A stretch of DNA of 7,137 nucleotides from Burkholderiales bacterium (GCA_025352345.1 JANXTP010000186.1:1-7137), one strand, 5' to 3'. Counted from the stretch's first letter, positions 1 to 5,612 are shown. Numbers and translations are program-made. The notes: generated by a model from the sequence alone, not told the origin.

Positions 1-1
1 G

Positions 2-385
2 CAGGCGCTGGCCGAACTGGGCGTGAAGCTGGCGATCGACGACTTCGGCACGGGCTATTCGAGCCTGGCCTACCTGAAGCGCTTTCCGATCGGGCGGCTG
101 AAGATCGACCGCAGCTTCATCCAGGGGCTGCCCGGCGATGAAAGCGACGCCGGCATCGTGCGTGCGATCGCCAACATGGCGCGCGCGCTGCGGCTGGAGC
201 TGATTGCCGAAGGCGTGGAGAGCGAGGCCCAGCGGCAGTTCATGCTGCAGGTCGGCTGTGAACAGTACCAGGGCTTCTTGACCGCGCCGGCCATCGACGT
301 GGTGTCGTTCGAGACGATGCTCGACCAGCGCCGCTCGGCTGCCTCCCTGCTGCCGCTGGCCCCCGAGGCGACCCCGCCGGCCTGA
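2..385 (+). CDS. EAL-domain c-di-GMP phosphodiesterase, C-terminal fragment
   Basis: The 5' part lies outside the window; 127 residues and a TGA stop are visible. EAL domains hydrolyse cyclic di-GMP to linear pGpG and lower this second messenger in the cytoplasm. The second half of the domain can be followed from conserved motifs: IDDFGTGYSSL at fragment residues 12-22 with the metal-binding DD pair (13-14), LKIDRSFI at 33-40 with the catalytic-site lysine (34), IAEGVE at 68-73 with its glutamates, and GCEQYQGF near 86-92. These are the residues expected of an active enzyme, although the EAL signature itself is upstream and unseen. The last motif reads QGFLTAPA rather than the usual QGYLFSKPL type, a mild deviation. 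A Pro/Ala-rich tail of about 15 residues follows. An N-terminal GGDEF, PAS or membrane sensor is common in this family but cannot be seen here. The next gene starts 53 nt downstream on the same strand. Confidence 0.93.
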   Translation, partial: QALAELGVKLAIDDFGTGYSSLAYLKRFPIGRLKIDRSFIQGLPGDESDAGIVRAIANMARALRLELIAEGVESEAQRQFMLQVGCEQYQGFLTAPAIDVVSFETMLDQRRSAASLLPLAPEATPPA

Positions 386-438
386 GCCCACGCACAATCT
401 GTCGCTGACCGCTGATTCCAGCGTGGGTCGGGGGCACG

Positions 439-753
439 ATGATCTACAAATTCAAATCCAAGGCGGCGGGCGACGTCATCATGCTGGCGCCGCAGGGCGA
501 CCAGATCCTCCGCATTGTCGGCAAGGTGCCCGCTGTCCAGGGCATCTTCGAGGTGGCCGACATGCCAGCCGCGATCACCGCGATTGAGCAGGCGGTGGCG
601 GCTGAGGAGGCATCAGGTCAGCAGGGCGACGCCGCGGCAGACCGCCAAACCGCGTCGGCCGACCGCATCGGCCTGCGGCAACGCGCCTGGCCGCTGGTCG
701 AAATGCTCAAGCGCTGCCAAGCCGAAGGCGCGGTCATCGTCTGGGGCGTCTGA
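439..753 (+). CDS. DUF1840 family protein
   Basis: This is a 104-residue cytoplasmic protein of unknown function. I recognise the DUF1840 pattern: an N-terminal MIYKFKSKAAGDVIML segment, a GDQILRIVGK stretch (20-29), GIFEVADMPAAI (35-46), then a low-complexity Ala/Gln/Asp linker (about 53-76), and a C-terminal block LRQRAWPLVEMLKRC ending in VIVWGV. No signal peptide or membrane segment is visible. The ATG at 439 is preceded by a GGGGG run 4-8 nt upstream that can serve as ribosome binding site, and the protein begins exactly at the conserved MIYKF. The phosphatase gene starts 4 nt after the stop, so the two are probably co-transcribed and translationally coupled. The family assignment is confident, from memory of its conserved ends; the function is unknown. 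Confidence 0.85.
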   Translation: MIYKFKSKAAGDVIMLAPQGDQILRIVGKVPAVQGIFEVADMPAAITAIEQAVAAEEASGQQGDAAADRQTASADRIGLRQRAWPLVEMLKRCQAEGAVIVWGV

Positions 754-757
754 AGCG

Positions 758-1420
758 ATGCCGCCGGTGACCCGCATCGTCGCGATCCGTCACGGCGAAA
801 CCGCCTGGAACGTCGACACCCGCCTCCAGGGTCACCTCGACATCCCGCTCAACGCGACCGGCCGCTGGCAGGCGGAGCGCACCGCCGGTGCGCTGGTCGA
901 GGAAGGTATCTCTGCGATCTATTCCAGCGACCTGCTGCGGGCTTTGCAGACGGCCGAAGCGTTGGGTGCAGCGATTGCACTGCCCGTGGCCACCGACACC
1001 CGGCTGCGCGAGCGTGCCTTCGGCGTCTTCGAGGCGCACACCTTTGCCGAGATCGAGGCGCGCTGGCCGGCCGAGGCCCGCTGCTGGACGCAGCGCGAAC
1101 CGGACTTCGCGCCCGAAGGTGGCGAGTCGCTGCGCGAGGCCTACGCCCGCTGCATCGACGCGGTGCACGCGCTGGCCGATGCCCATGCCGGGCAGACCAT
1201 TGCGCTGGTTGCCCACGGCGGCGTGATGGACTGCCTGTACCGCGCCGCCACCCGGCAGGGTCTGCAGACCAAGCGTTCCTGGCCGCTGGGCAATGCCAGC
1301 ATCAACCGGCTGCTGCACACCGGCAACGGGCTCACGCTGGTCGGCTGGAGCGACACGCGTCATCTCGACGCCGTGGCGCTGGACGAGGCGGCGGATGCCG
1401 CTGACGCGCTGCCGCCCTGA
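758..1420 (+). CDS. Histidine phosphatase family protein (phosphoglycerate-mutase-like)
   Basis: This 220-residue cytoplasmic enzyme belongs to the histidine phosphatase (GpmB/CobC-like) superfamily. The phospho-acceptor motif RHGETAWN lies at residues 11-18, with R11 and H12. SSDLLRALQTAE (56-67) supplies the second arginine (R61), LRERAFGVFE (83-92) the catalytic acid (E85), and VAHGGVMD (151-158) the second histidine (H153). PEGGES at 119-124 is typical of the group. All active-site residues are present, so it should be active, but members act on different phosphorylated small molecules and the sequence does not decide the substrate. It lacks the insertions of cofactor-dependent glycolytic mutases, so a true glycolytic role is not implied. 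The ATG at 758 was chosen because it puts RHGET ten residues in, as is usual. A longer reading of this frame upstream only shadows the DUF1840 gene. The gene converges on ruvB with a 15-nt gap. Confidence 0.92.
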   Translation: MPPVTRIVAIRHGETAWNVDTRLQGHLDIPLNATGRWQAERTAGALVEEGISAIYSSDLLRALQTAEALGAAIALPVATDTRLRERAFGVFEAHTFAEIEARWPAEARCWTQREPDFAPEGGESLREAYARCIDAVHALADAHAGQTIALVAHGGVMDCLYRAATRQGLQTKRSWPLGNASINRLLHTGNGLTLVGWSDTRHLDAVALDEAADAADALPP

Positions 1421-1435
1421 TCGGTCTGGCCGGCC

Positions 1436-2491
1436 TCACTCGCCGAACAGGTCGGCGGCGGCGCTGTTCTTCGGCGGGGTCACGCCCAGGTGCTTGAACG
1501 CAGCCAGTGTGGCGATGCGCCCGCGCGGCGTGCGCTGCAGATAGCCCTGCTGGATCAGGTAAGGCTCGATCACGTCCTCGATCGTGTCGCGTTCCTCGCC
1601 GATGGCCGCGGCCACGTTGTCGAGGCCGACCGGGCCGCCGTCGAAGCGGTGGATCACCGCTTCGAGCAGCTTGCGGTCCATCACGTCGAGGCCATGCGGG
1701 TCGACGTCGAGCATCTTCAAGGCCAGATCGGCCAGTGCCTTCGTGATGCGGCCATCGCCCTTCACATCGGCATAGTCGCGCACCCGGCGCAGCAACCGGT
1801 TCGCGATGCGCGGCGTGCCGCGTGAGCGGCGGGCAATCTCGTAAGCGCCTTCGGCGTCGGTGGGTACGTTCAGCAGGCCGGCCGAGCGGTTGACGATGCG
1901 CGCGAGTTCTTCCGGCGTGTAGAACTCCAGCCGCGCCACGATGCCGAAACGGTCGCGCAGCGGGTTGGTCAGCATGCCGGCGCGGGTGGTGGCGCCGACC
2001 AGCGTGAAGGGCTGCAGGTCGAGCTTGATCGAGCGTGCGGCCGGGCCCTCGCCGATCATGATGTCGATCTGGTAGTCCTCCAGCGCCGGGTAGAGGATTT
2101 CCTCGACGACCGGGCTCAGCCGGTGGATCTCGTCGATGAACAGCACGTCGTTGCGTTCGAGGTTGGTCAGGATCGCGGCCAGGTCCTTCGGCTTTTCCAG
2201 CACCGGGCCAGAGGTCTGGCGCAGGTTCACGCCGAGCTCGTTGGCAATGATGTGCGACAGCGTGGTTTTGCCCAGGCCAGGCGGGCCGAACAGCAGCACG
2301 TGGTCCATCGCCTCTCTGCGCATCTTGGCCGCGCCGATGAAGATGGCCAGCTGCTCACGCGCCTTCGCCTGCCCGACGTACTCGGCCAGGCCCTTGGGCC
2401 GCAACGCGCGCTCGATCGCGTCTTCGTTCGGCGAAGCGCTGGCCGCGCTGACCACGCGATGCGGCTCGAAATCGTCGGTCTGGATGCTCAT
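1436..2491 (-). CDS. ruvB: Holliday junction branch migration ATPase RuvB
   Basis: RuvB is the AAA+ motor that forms hexameric rings on either side of a RuvA-bound Holliday junction and pumps DNA to drive branch migration during recombinational repair. The protein is 351 residues, a normal full length for proteobacteria. Visible in order are the N-terminal RPKGLAEYVGQ box (31-41), Walker A GPPGLGKTT (69-77), Walker B FIDEIH (118-123), the sensor/arginine region GATTRAG (166-172) with PLRDRFG (177-183), a sensor-2 region GTPRIANRLLRRVRD (225-239), and the C-terminal winged helix with GGPVGLDNVA (285-294) and YLIQQGYLQRTPRGR (311-325). No key residue is missing. The ATG at 2491 is forced: an in-frame TAA lies two codons upstream. 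No Shine-Dalgarno sequence is seen; instead a GATAAT hexamer sits 5 nt before the ATG. Its usual partner ruvA lies 1.8 kb away on the same strand, separated by oppositely oriented genes. Confidence 0.98.
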   Translation of the reverse strand: MSIQTDDFEPHRVVSAASASPNEDAIERALRPKGLAEYVGQAKAREQLAIFIGAAKMRREAMDHVLLFGPPGLGKTTLSHIIANELGVNLRQTSGPVLEKPKDLAAILTNLERNDVLFIDEIHRLSPVVEEILYPALEDYQIDIMIGEGPAARSIKLDLQPFTLVGATTRAGMLTNPLRDRFGIVARLEFYTPEELARIVNRSAGLLNVPTDAEGAYEIARRSRGTPRIANRLLRRVRDYADVKGDGRITKALADLALKMLDVDPHGLDVMDRKLLEAVIHRFDGGPVGLDNVAAAIGEERDTIEDVIEPYLIQQGYLQRTPRGRIATLAAFKHLGVTPPKNSAAADLFGE

Positions 2492-2496
2492 GCCGC

Positions 2497-2502
2497 ATTA
2501 TC
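2497..2502 (-). promoter_or_regulatory. Candidate -10 element of ruvB (GATAAT)
   Basis: Read on the - strand, GATAAT lies 5 nt before the ruvB ATG. It matches five of six bases of the sigma-70 -10 consensus, in very GC-rich DNA where such a hexamer stands out. Transcription typically starts about 6-7 nt downstream, which would fall on or beside the ATG and give a leaderless mRNA. This fits the absence of any Shine-Dalgarno sequence. I see no convincing -35 hexamer at 16-18 bp. The same arrangement occurs at ruvA. Confidence 0.45.
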
Positions 2503-2550
2503 GACACCGGTTCGCGCGGGCCTGCTGATGGCATCACCTACACACGCGCC

Positions 2551-2952
2551 GTGAATTTTTTCAGGCACTGCCTCCGCTGGCTGTTGCACATCGCGTTGAT
2601 CGCGATGGTCGGCTTGGCCTTGGCGCCAACGCTGTCACGGGTAATGCTGCCGTCCACCGGCAGCGGGCCGTGGTCGGAAATCTGCTCGACCGCGGGTGCC
2701 CGTTGGCTGGTGCAGGCTCCTGCGTCTTCCGCCACAACCGAACCGGCTGTGCCCAGCCCGTCCCGCTCGGCGCACATGGAGCACTGCCTGCTGTGCTCGC
2801 ACCTCACCCCGGTCCCGGGTCTGCCGCCGTCGCAGCCCGCTCTCGCGCCCTTGGCCGGGGGCGCGGATCACCTGCCGGCGCTGTACAGCCAGGCGTCGCG
2901 CCCTCTGTACGCATGGGCGCCGGTCCAGGCGCGTGCACCCCCCGTCCTCTGA
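2551..2952 (+). CDS. DUF2946 family small membrane or exported protein
   Basis: This 133-residue protein matches the DUF2946 pattern. It has an N-terminal hydrophobic helix (about 10-28) after a basic start, which could be a signal peptide or an anchor. WSEICSTAGARWL (41-53) follows, then a Pro/Ser-rich linker, then the motif H-x2-H-C-x2-C-x-H at residues 75-84, and a Pro-rich tail ending RAPPVL. The Cys/His cluster suggests metal binding at the periplasmic side. This is inferred from the motif, from the PCu(A)C chaperone downstream, and from the frequent placement of such genes beside TonB receptors and copper genes. The GTG at 2551 is the best start in this frame, but no good ribosome binding site is seen. 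It is divergent from ruvB with a 59-nt gap. The family identification is fairly sure; the function is unknown. Confidence 0.78.
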   Translation: MNFFRHCLRWLLHIALIAMVGLALAPTLSRVMLPSTGSGPWSEICSTAGARWLVQAPASSATTEPAVPSPSRSAHMEHCLLCSHLTPVPGLPPSQPALAPLAGGADHLPALYSQASRPLYAWAPVQARAPPVL

Positions 2953-3053
2953 ACGCCATGATCGACCGCGTCCGGTAGCCGAAACGTCGGCACCGCATGC
3001 GGCCCTGGCTGCTCGACCTGTGTGTCGATCGGCCGTGTTCGACACCCCGTTTC

Positions 3054-3059
3054 AGGAGG
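3054..3059 (+). promoter_or_regulatory. Strong Shine-Dalgarno sequence before the receptor remnant
   Basis: AGGAGG is the closest match to the anti-Shine-Dalgarno sequence that I noticed in the window. It lies 5 nt upstream of a TTG codon at 3065, in frame with the receptor remnant. It also lies 12 nt upstream of an ATG at 3072 in another frame, which leads only to a 44-codon Arg-rich reading that ends at 3206. It may allow translation of the remnant, or it may be chance. Confidence 0.4.
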
Positions 3060-3064
3060 TCGCG

Positions 3065-3760
3065 TTGCGACATGCCGAAGCGTGGCGCGCTCACGATGGG
3101 CGTCGCCAGATCGGCTCGGCAGCCACCACCTACGCGGGTCGTGATGCATCGACGTTTTCGCCGAAGGCCGCGATCCTGTTCGACGCCAGCGACGCCTGGA
3201 CGCTGAAGGCCTCGATTGGCCGTGCGGTGCGGACCACGGTTTTCCTGGAGCGCAGCCACGACGCGCTTTACTCGCAGACCAACGCGGGCGGCACGCAGGT
3301 GAGCAACGTCGGTCGCATCGACACCCAAGGCGTCGAGATGGCCCTGCAGCTGGACCGGCTCTTCGTGCCCGGCCTGGAGCTCAGCAGCAGCCTCACTTAT
3401 GCCGACTCGGAGATCCGGAAAAACAAGGGCTACCCCGACACCGTCGGCAAGCGCCAGCCCCGCGTGCCAGCCTGGCGGGGCACGCTGCTGGCGAACTACG
3501 GCTTCGACGGGCACTGGAGCGGCGCCAATGGGGCCCGCTTCAGCGGCAAGCAGTACGGACAGCTGAACAACAGCGACATCAACGGATACTCGTACCAGGG
3601 CTTCTCGCGCTACTTCGTCACTGATGTGCGGGTCCAGTACCGCATCGACCGGCAGTGGCAGGCAAGCCTCGGCCTCGACAACCTGAACAATCACCAGTAC
3701 TGGGCCTTCCACCCGTACCCCCAGCGCACCGTGCATGCGGAATTGCGCTTCGATTACTGA
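3065..3760 (+). pseudogene. Remnant of a TonB-dependent outer-membrane receptor (C-terminal barrel)
   Basis: Only the C-terminal barrel part of a TonB-dependent receptor is present, about 231 codons where intact members of the family have roughly 650-750. Recognisable pieces are AEAWRAHDG, TTYAGRDASTFSPKAA, WTLKASIGRAVR, DALYSQTN, ELSSSLTYADSEI, KRQPRVPAWR, ARFSGKQYG, DVRVQYRIDRQWQASLGLDNL, and an end of YWAFHPYPQRTVHAELRFDY. The C-terminal aromatic residue is the usual signal for barrel assembly. The signal peptide, TonB box and plug are absent from the window. A second defect is inside: GRAVR joins directly to TVFLERSHD, where relatives have about 50 further residues (from memory). There is no stop or frameshift within the remnant. 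A TTG at 3065 behind AGGAGG could start it. The 29 nt to the PCu(A)C gene suggest that the two were an operon for copper or metal uptake. The substrate is inferred from context only. Confidence 0.82.
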
Positions 3761-3789
3761 CCGGTCAACCTCATTCCATGGAAGCCATC

Positions 3790-4272
3790 ATGAACAGTCT
3801 CTGCATGCCGCGCGTGGTCGCCGGCGCTGTCCTCGTCCTCGCGGCGCTCAGCGCTGCGGCCCACAGTTTCACGCTGGGCGAGATCGACATCGGCCACCCG
3901 TATGCACGCCCGACCCGCGAGGGCCAGCGGGTCAGCGGGGGGTACTTGAAGCTCACCAACAAAGGGCCAGCCGATCGCCTGCTGTCGGCCCGCTCGCCGG
4001 CCGCCGACGCCACGGAGATCCATTCGATGACGATGGACGGCAACGTGATGAAGATGCGCCAGGTCGACGCCATCGAGATCGCGAGTGGTCAAACCGTGGA
4101 GCTGAAGCCCGGTGGTTATCACCTGATGCTGATGGGTCTGAAGGCGCCGCTGAAGGCCGGCGACAAGGTTCCGCTGACCTTGAAGTTCGAGAAGGCGGGC
4201 GAGGTGGTGGTGACGGTCAACGTCGAAGAGCCGAAACCGCAACCCGACGCTGCGCCCGAGCACAAGCACTGA
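3790..4272 (+). CDS. Periplasmic copper chaperone, PCu(A)C family
   Basis: This 160-residue periplasmic protein belongs to the PCu(A)C family, which binds Cu(I) and delivers it, for example, to the CuA centre of cytochrome oxidase. A signal peptide covers about residues 1-24, with a hydrophobic core VVAGAVLVLAAL and an AAA cleavage motif. The mature domain shows DIGHPYARPT (33-42), GGYLKLTN, and the exact copper-ligand spacing H78-x10-M89-x21-H111-x-M113. A charged Pro-rich tail ends EHKH, which may add metal affinity. The start at 3790 is preferred because GGAAG lies 5 nt upstream. An in-frame ATG at 3778 would only add four residues (MEAI). The gene is 29 nt downstream of the receptor remnant and converges on ruvA with an 18-nt gap. 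No separate promoter is visible, so it probably depends on a transcript from the DUF2946 side. Confidence 0.93.
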   Translation: MNSLCMPRVVAGAVLVLAALSAAAHSFTLGEIDIGHPYARPTREGQRVSGGYLKLTNKGPADRLLSARSPAADATEIHSMTMDGNVMKMRQVDAIEIASGQTVELKPGGYHLMLMGLKAPLKAGDKVPLTLKFEKAGEVVVTVNVEEPKPQPDAAPEHKH

Positions 4273-4290
4273 GCCCAGGCAGCACCCGCG

Positions 4291-4860
4291 TCAAGCCAGT
4301 GATTTCAGCGCCAGCTTGATGCCATCGCTGACGCTGGCATCGGGCGGCAGATGCTTCAGCGCCGCCGCAGCTTCGCGGTCGCTGTAGCCGAGGGCGATCA
4401 AGGCCTGCAGGATGTCGGCCTGCGCATCGCTGGCAATGGTTGCTGGCGCACTGATCGCGTCGGCGAGCTTGCCCTTGAGTTCGAGCAGCAGCCGCTCGGC
4501 GGTTTTCTTGCCGATGCCCGGCACCTTCACCAGCCTTCCGGTTTCCTGTCGCGCCACCGCCTGCGCCAGCTCGGTCACGCTCAAGCCCGACAGCAGCGAC
4601 AGCGCCATCCGCGGCCCGACGCCGGTGATCTTGATCAGCAGCCGAAAGGTCTGTCGCTCGTCGTGGGTCAGGAAGCCGAACAGGATCTGTGCGTCTTCGC
4701 GGACGATGAAGTGCGTCAGCAGCGTGACGCGTTCGCCGAGCGCGGGCAGGTTGTAGAAGCTGCTCATCGGCACGTCGACTTCGTAGCCGACGCCGTTCAC
4801 ATCGATGAGCAGTTGCGGCGGCGATTTGTCCGCGAGGGTGCCGGTGAGTCGTCCGATCAT
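4291..4860 (-). CDS. ruvA: Holliday junction DNA-binding protein RuvA
   Basis: RuvA binds four-way junctions as a tetramer and loads RuvB. The protein is 189 residues, close to the usual 190-205. Domain I (OB-fold) begins MIGRLTGTLA and contains VNGVGYEV and VREDAQILFGF, with the acidic pin residues E55 and D56 in the same positions as in E. coli. Domain II carries two helix-hairpin-helix motifs, IKITGVGPRMALSLLS (76-91) and LVKVPGIGKKTAERLLLEL (110-128). Domain III (about 148-189), the RuvB-contact domain, contains ILQALIALGYSDREAAAAL. The ATG at 4860 gives the canonical MIGRL start; longer readings upstream are Arg/Ser-rich and shadow the regulator gene. No Shine-Dalgarno sequence is seen, and GATAAT lies 6 nt before the ATG. 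The gene follows the response regulator by 49 nt on the same strand; ruvC is not in its usual place upstream, and ruvB is not adjacent. Confidence 0.97.
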   Translation of the reverse strand: MIGRLTGTLADKSPPQLLIDVNGVGYEVDVPMSSFYNLPALGERVTLLTHFIVREDAQILFGFLTHDERQTFRLLIKITGVGPRMALSLLSGLSVTELAQAVARQETGRLVKVPGIGKKTAERLLLELKGKLADAISAPATIASDAQADILQALIALGYSDREAAAALKHLPPDASVSDGIKLALKSLA

Positions 4861-4866
4861 CGGCGG

Positions 4867-4872
4867 ATTATC
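4867..4872 (-). promoter_or_regulatory. Candidate -10 element of ruvA (GATAAT)
   Basis: On the - strand GATAAT lies 6 nt before the ruvA ATG, almost the same geometry as at ruvB. A start site 6-7 nt downstream would coincide with the ATG and give a leaderless transcript, in line with the missing ribosome binding site. No clear -35 hexamer is present. The place where it would lie overlaps the 18-bp palindrome at 4892-4909. Confidence 0.45.
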
Positions 4873-4891
4873 CGGGCGCTGTCGGTCGGCC

Positions 4892-4909
4892 GCACGCCGG
4901 CCGGCGTGC
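4892..4909. repeat. 18-bp perfect palindrome between regulator gene and ruvA
   Basis: GCACGCCGGCCGGCGTGC is identical to its own reverse complement and begins at the base directly after the response-regulator stop codon. As RNA it could fold into a 7-bp GC-rich hairpin with a GGCC loop. No T-run follows on either strand, so it is not a standard intrinsic terminator. It may be a weak or Rho-assisted 3' end of the regulator mRNA, or a protein-binding site in the ruvA promoter region. Confidence 0.6.
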
Positions 4910-5569
4910 TCAGCTGTCGAACAGCCCCAGCCGCTGCGCTTCCAGGGCTGCTTCAGCGCGCGAGCTGACGTTGAGCTTGCGGTAGATCTGCTTGACGTAG
5001 TCAGCGATCGTGTGGCGCGACAGGCCCAGCTGCACACCGATCTCCGGCAGCGTGTAGCCCTTGCCAACGCGCAGCAGTACTTCGTTCTCGCGGTCGGTCA
5101 GCAACACATGCGGCATGCAGTGCGCGCGCTGCTGCGCCTTCACCTTGGCCTGCGCGGCGAAGTGTGCGATGACGCGTCGTGCGATCGACGGCGACAGCGG
5201 CGGCTCGCCGCCACTCATGCGCTTGAGCTGCTCGGCAATCAGTTCGCGCGCCTGCTCCTTCAGCAGGTAGCCGAAGGCGCCGGCCTGCAGCGCCGGGAAC
5301 AGGTGATCGTCGTCGTCATGGATCGTCACCACCACCGACTGGCATTCCGGCTGCGCTTCGCGCAGGGCACTGACCACGCTGACACCGGACCCGTCGGGCA
5401 AGCCGAGGTCGACCAGCGCCAGATCGAACTTGATCGCGGTGACCAGTTCGAGCGCATCGTGGACGCGGGCAGCCTCCTGGATGTGCGATTGCGGAAACAC
5501 CTGAACGATCAGCACCTTCAACCAGGCGCGGATCTCGGGCAGGTCTTCGAGCAGCAGGATGTTGTTCAT
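4910..5569 (-). CDS. Two-component response regulator, NarL/FixJ family
   Basis: This 219-residue cytoplasmic transcription factor has an N-terminal receiver and a C-terminal LuxR-type helix-turn-helix. The receiver shows the acidic pair E8-D9, the phospho-acceptor D54 in VDLGLPDGSG, the switch residue T82, and K104 in GYLLKE, so phosphorylation chemistry is intact. A linker (about 118-155) leads to LTDRENEVLLRVGKGYTLPEIGVQLGLSRHTIADYVKQIYRKL (157-199), the DNA-binding domain. The unusual run HDDDDH after T82 lies in a surface loop. The start at 5569 is chosen because GGAG (5575-5578) lies 5 nt upstream and the protein then begins MNNILLLED. An in-frame ATG at 5635 would add 22 non-conserved residues. 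It lies 73 nt downstream of the sensor kinase gene, its likely partner. The gap holds a 22-nt dyad and a GATAAA that might be a weak internal promoter. Target genes are unknown. Confidence 0.94.
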   Translation of the reverse strand: MNNILLLEDLPEIRAWLKVLIVQVFPQSHIQEAARVHDALELVTAIKFDLALVDLGLPDGSGVSVVSALREAQPECQSVVVTIHDDDDHLFPALQAGAFGYLLKEQARELIAEQLKRMSGGEPPLSPSIARRVIAHFAAQAKVKAQQRAHCMPHVLLTDRENEVLLRVGKGYTLPEIGVQLGLSRHTIADYVKQIYRKLNVSSRAEAALEAQRLGLFDS

Positions 5570-5612
5570 GGAGGCTCCGTCGTTCGCTTTATCGGCGATA
5601 TCAACGCAGACC

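Noticed and set aside
387..427. Inverted repeat CCCACGC / GCGTGGG between the EAL gene and DUF1840
   Set aside because: The arms are 27 nt apart, no T-run follows, and the pair is short enough to arise by chance in GC-rich DNA.
734..1363. 209-codon open frame on the - strand opposite the histidine phosphatase
   Set aside because: Shadow of the phosphatase gene; no domain or plausible start context.
1421..1435. Possible bidirectional terminator between the phosphatase gene and ruvB
   Set aside because: The 15-nt gap has no usable stem-loop with a T-run on either strand.
2123..2554. 143-codon + strand open frame opposite ruvB
   Set aside because: Antisense shadow of a highly conserved gene; no domain recognised.
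2696..3064. Upstream extension of the receptor-remnant frame
   Set aside because: This part overlaps DUF2946 in another frame and is Arg/Pro-rich nonsense. Receptor-like sequence begins only near 3065.
2804..3736. 310-codon open frame on the - strand opposite the copper cassette
   Set aside because: It lies antisense to DUF2946 and the receptor remnant, whose translations show clear family motifs. Its own translation has no recognisable domain and looks like a high-GC shadow.
4318..4341. Hairpin GATGCCA-N10-TGGCATC just beyond the PCu(A)C stop
   Set aside because: It lies inside the ruvA coding region (last domain) and has no T-run on either strand; it could slow transcription, but I cannot call it a terminator.
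4861..5067. N-terminal extension of RuvA by 69 residues
   Set aside because: It overlaps the regulator gene out of frame, is Arg/Ser-rich, and the canonical MIGRL start lies at 4860.
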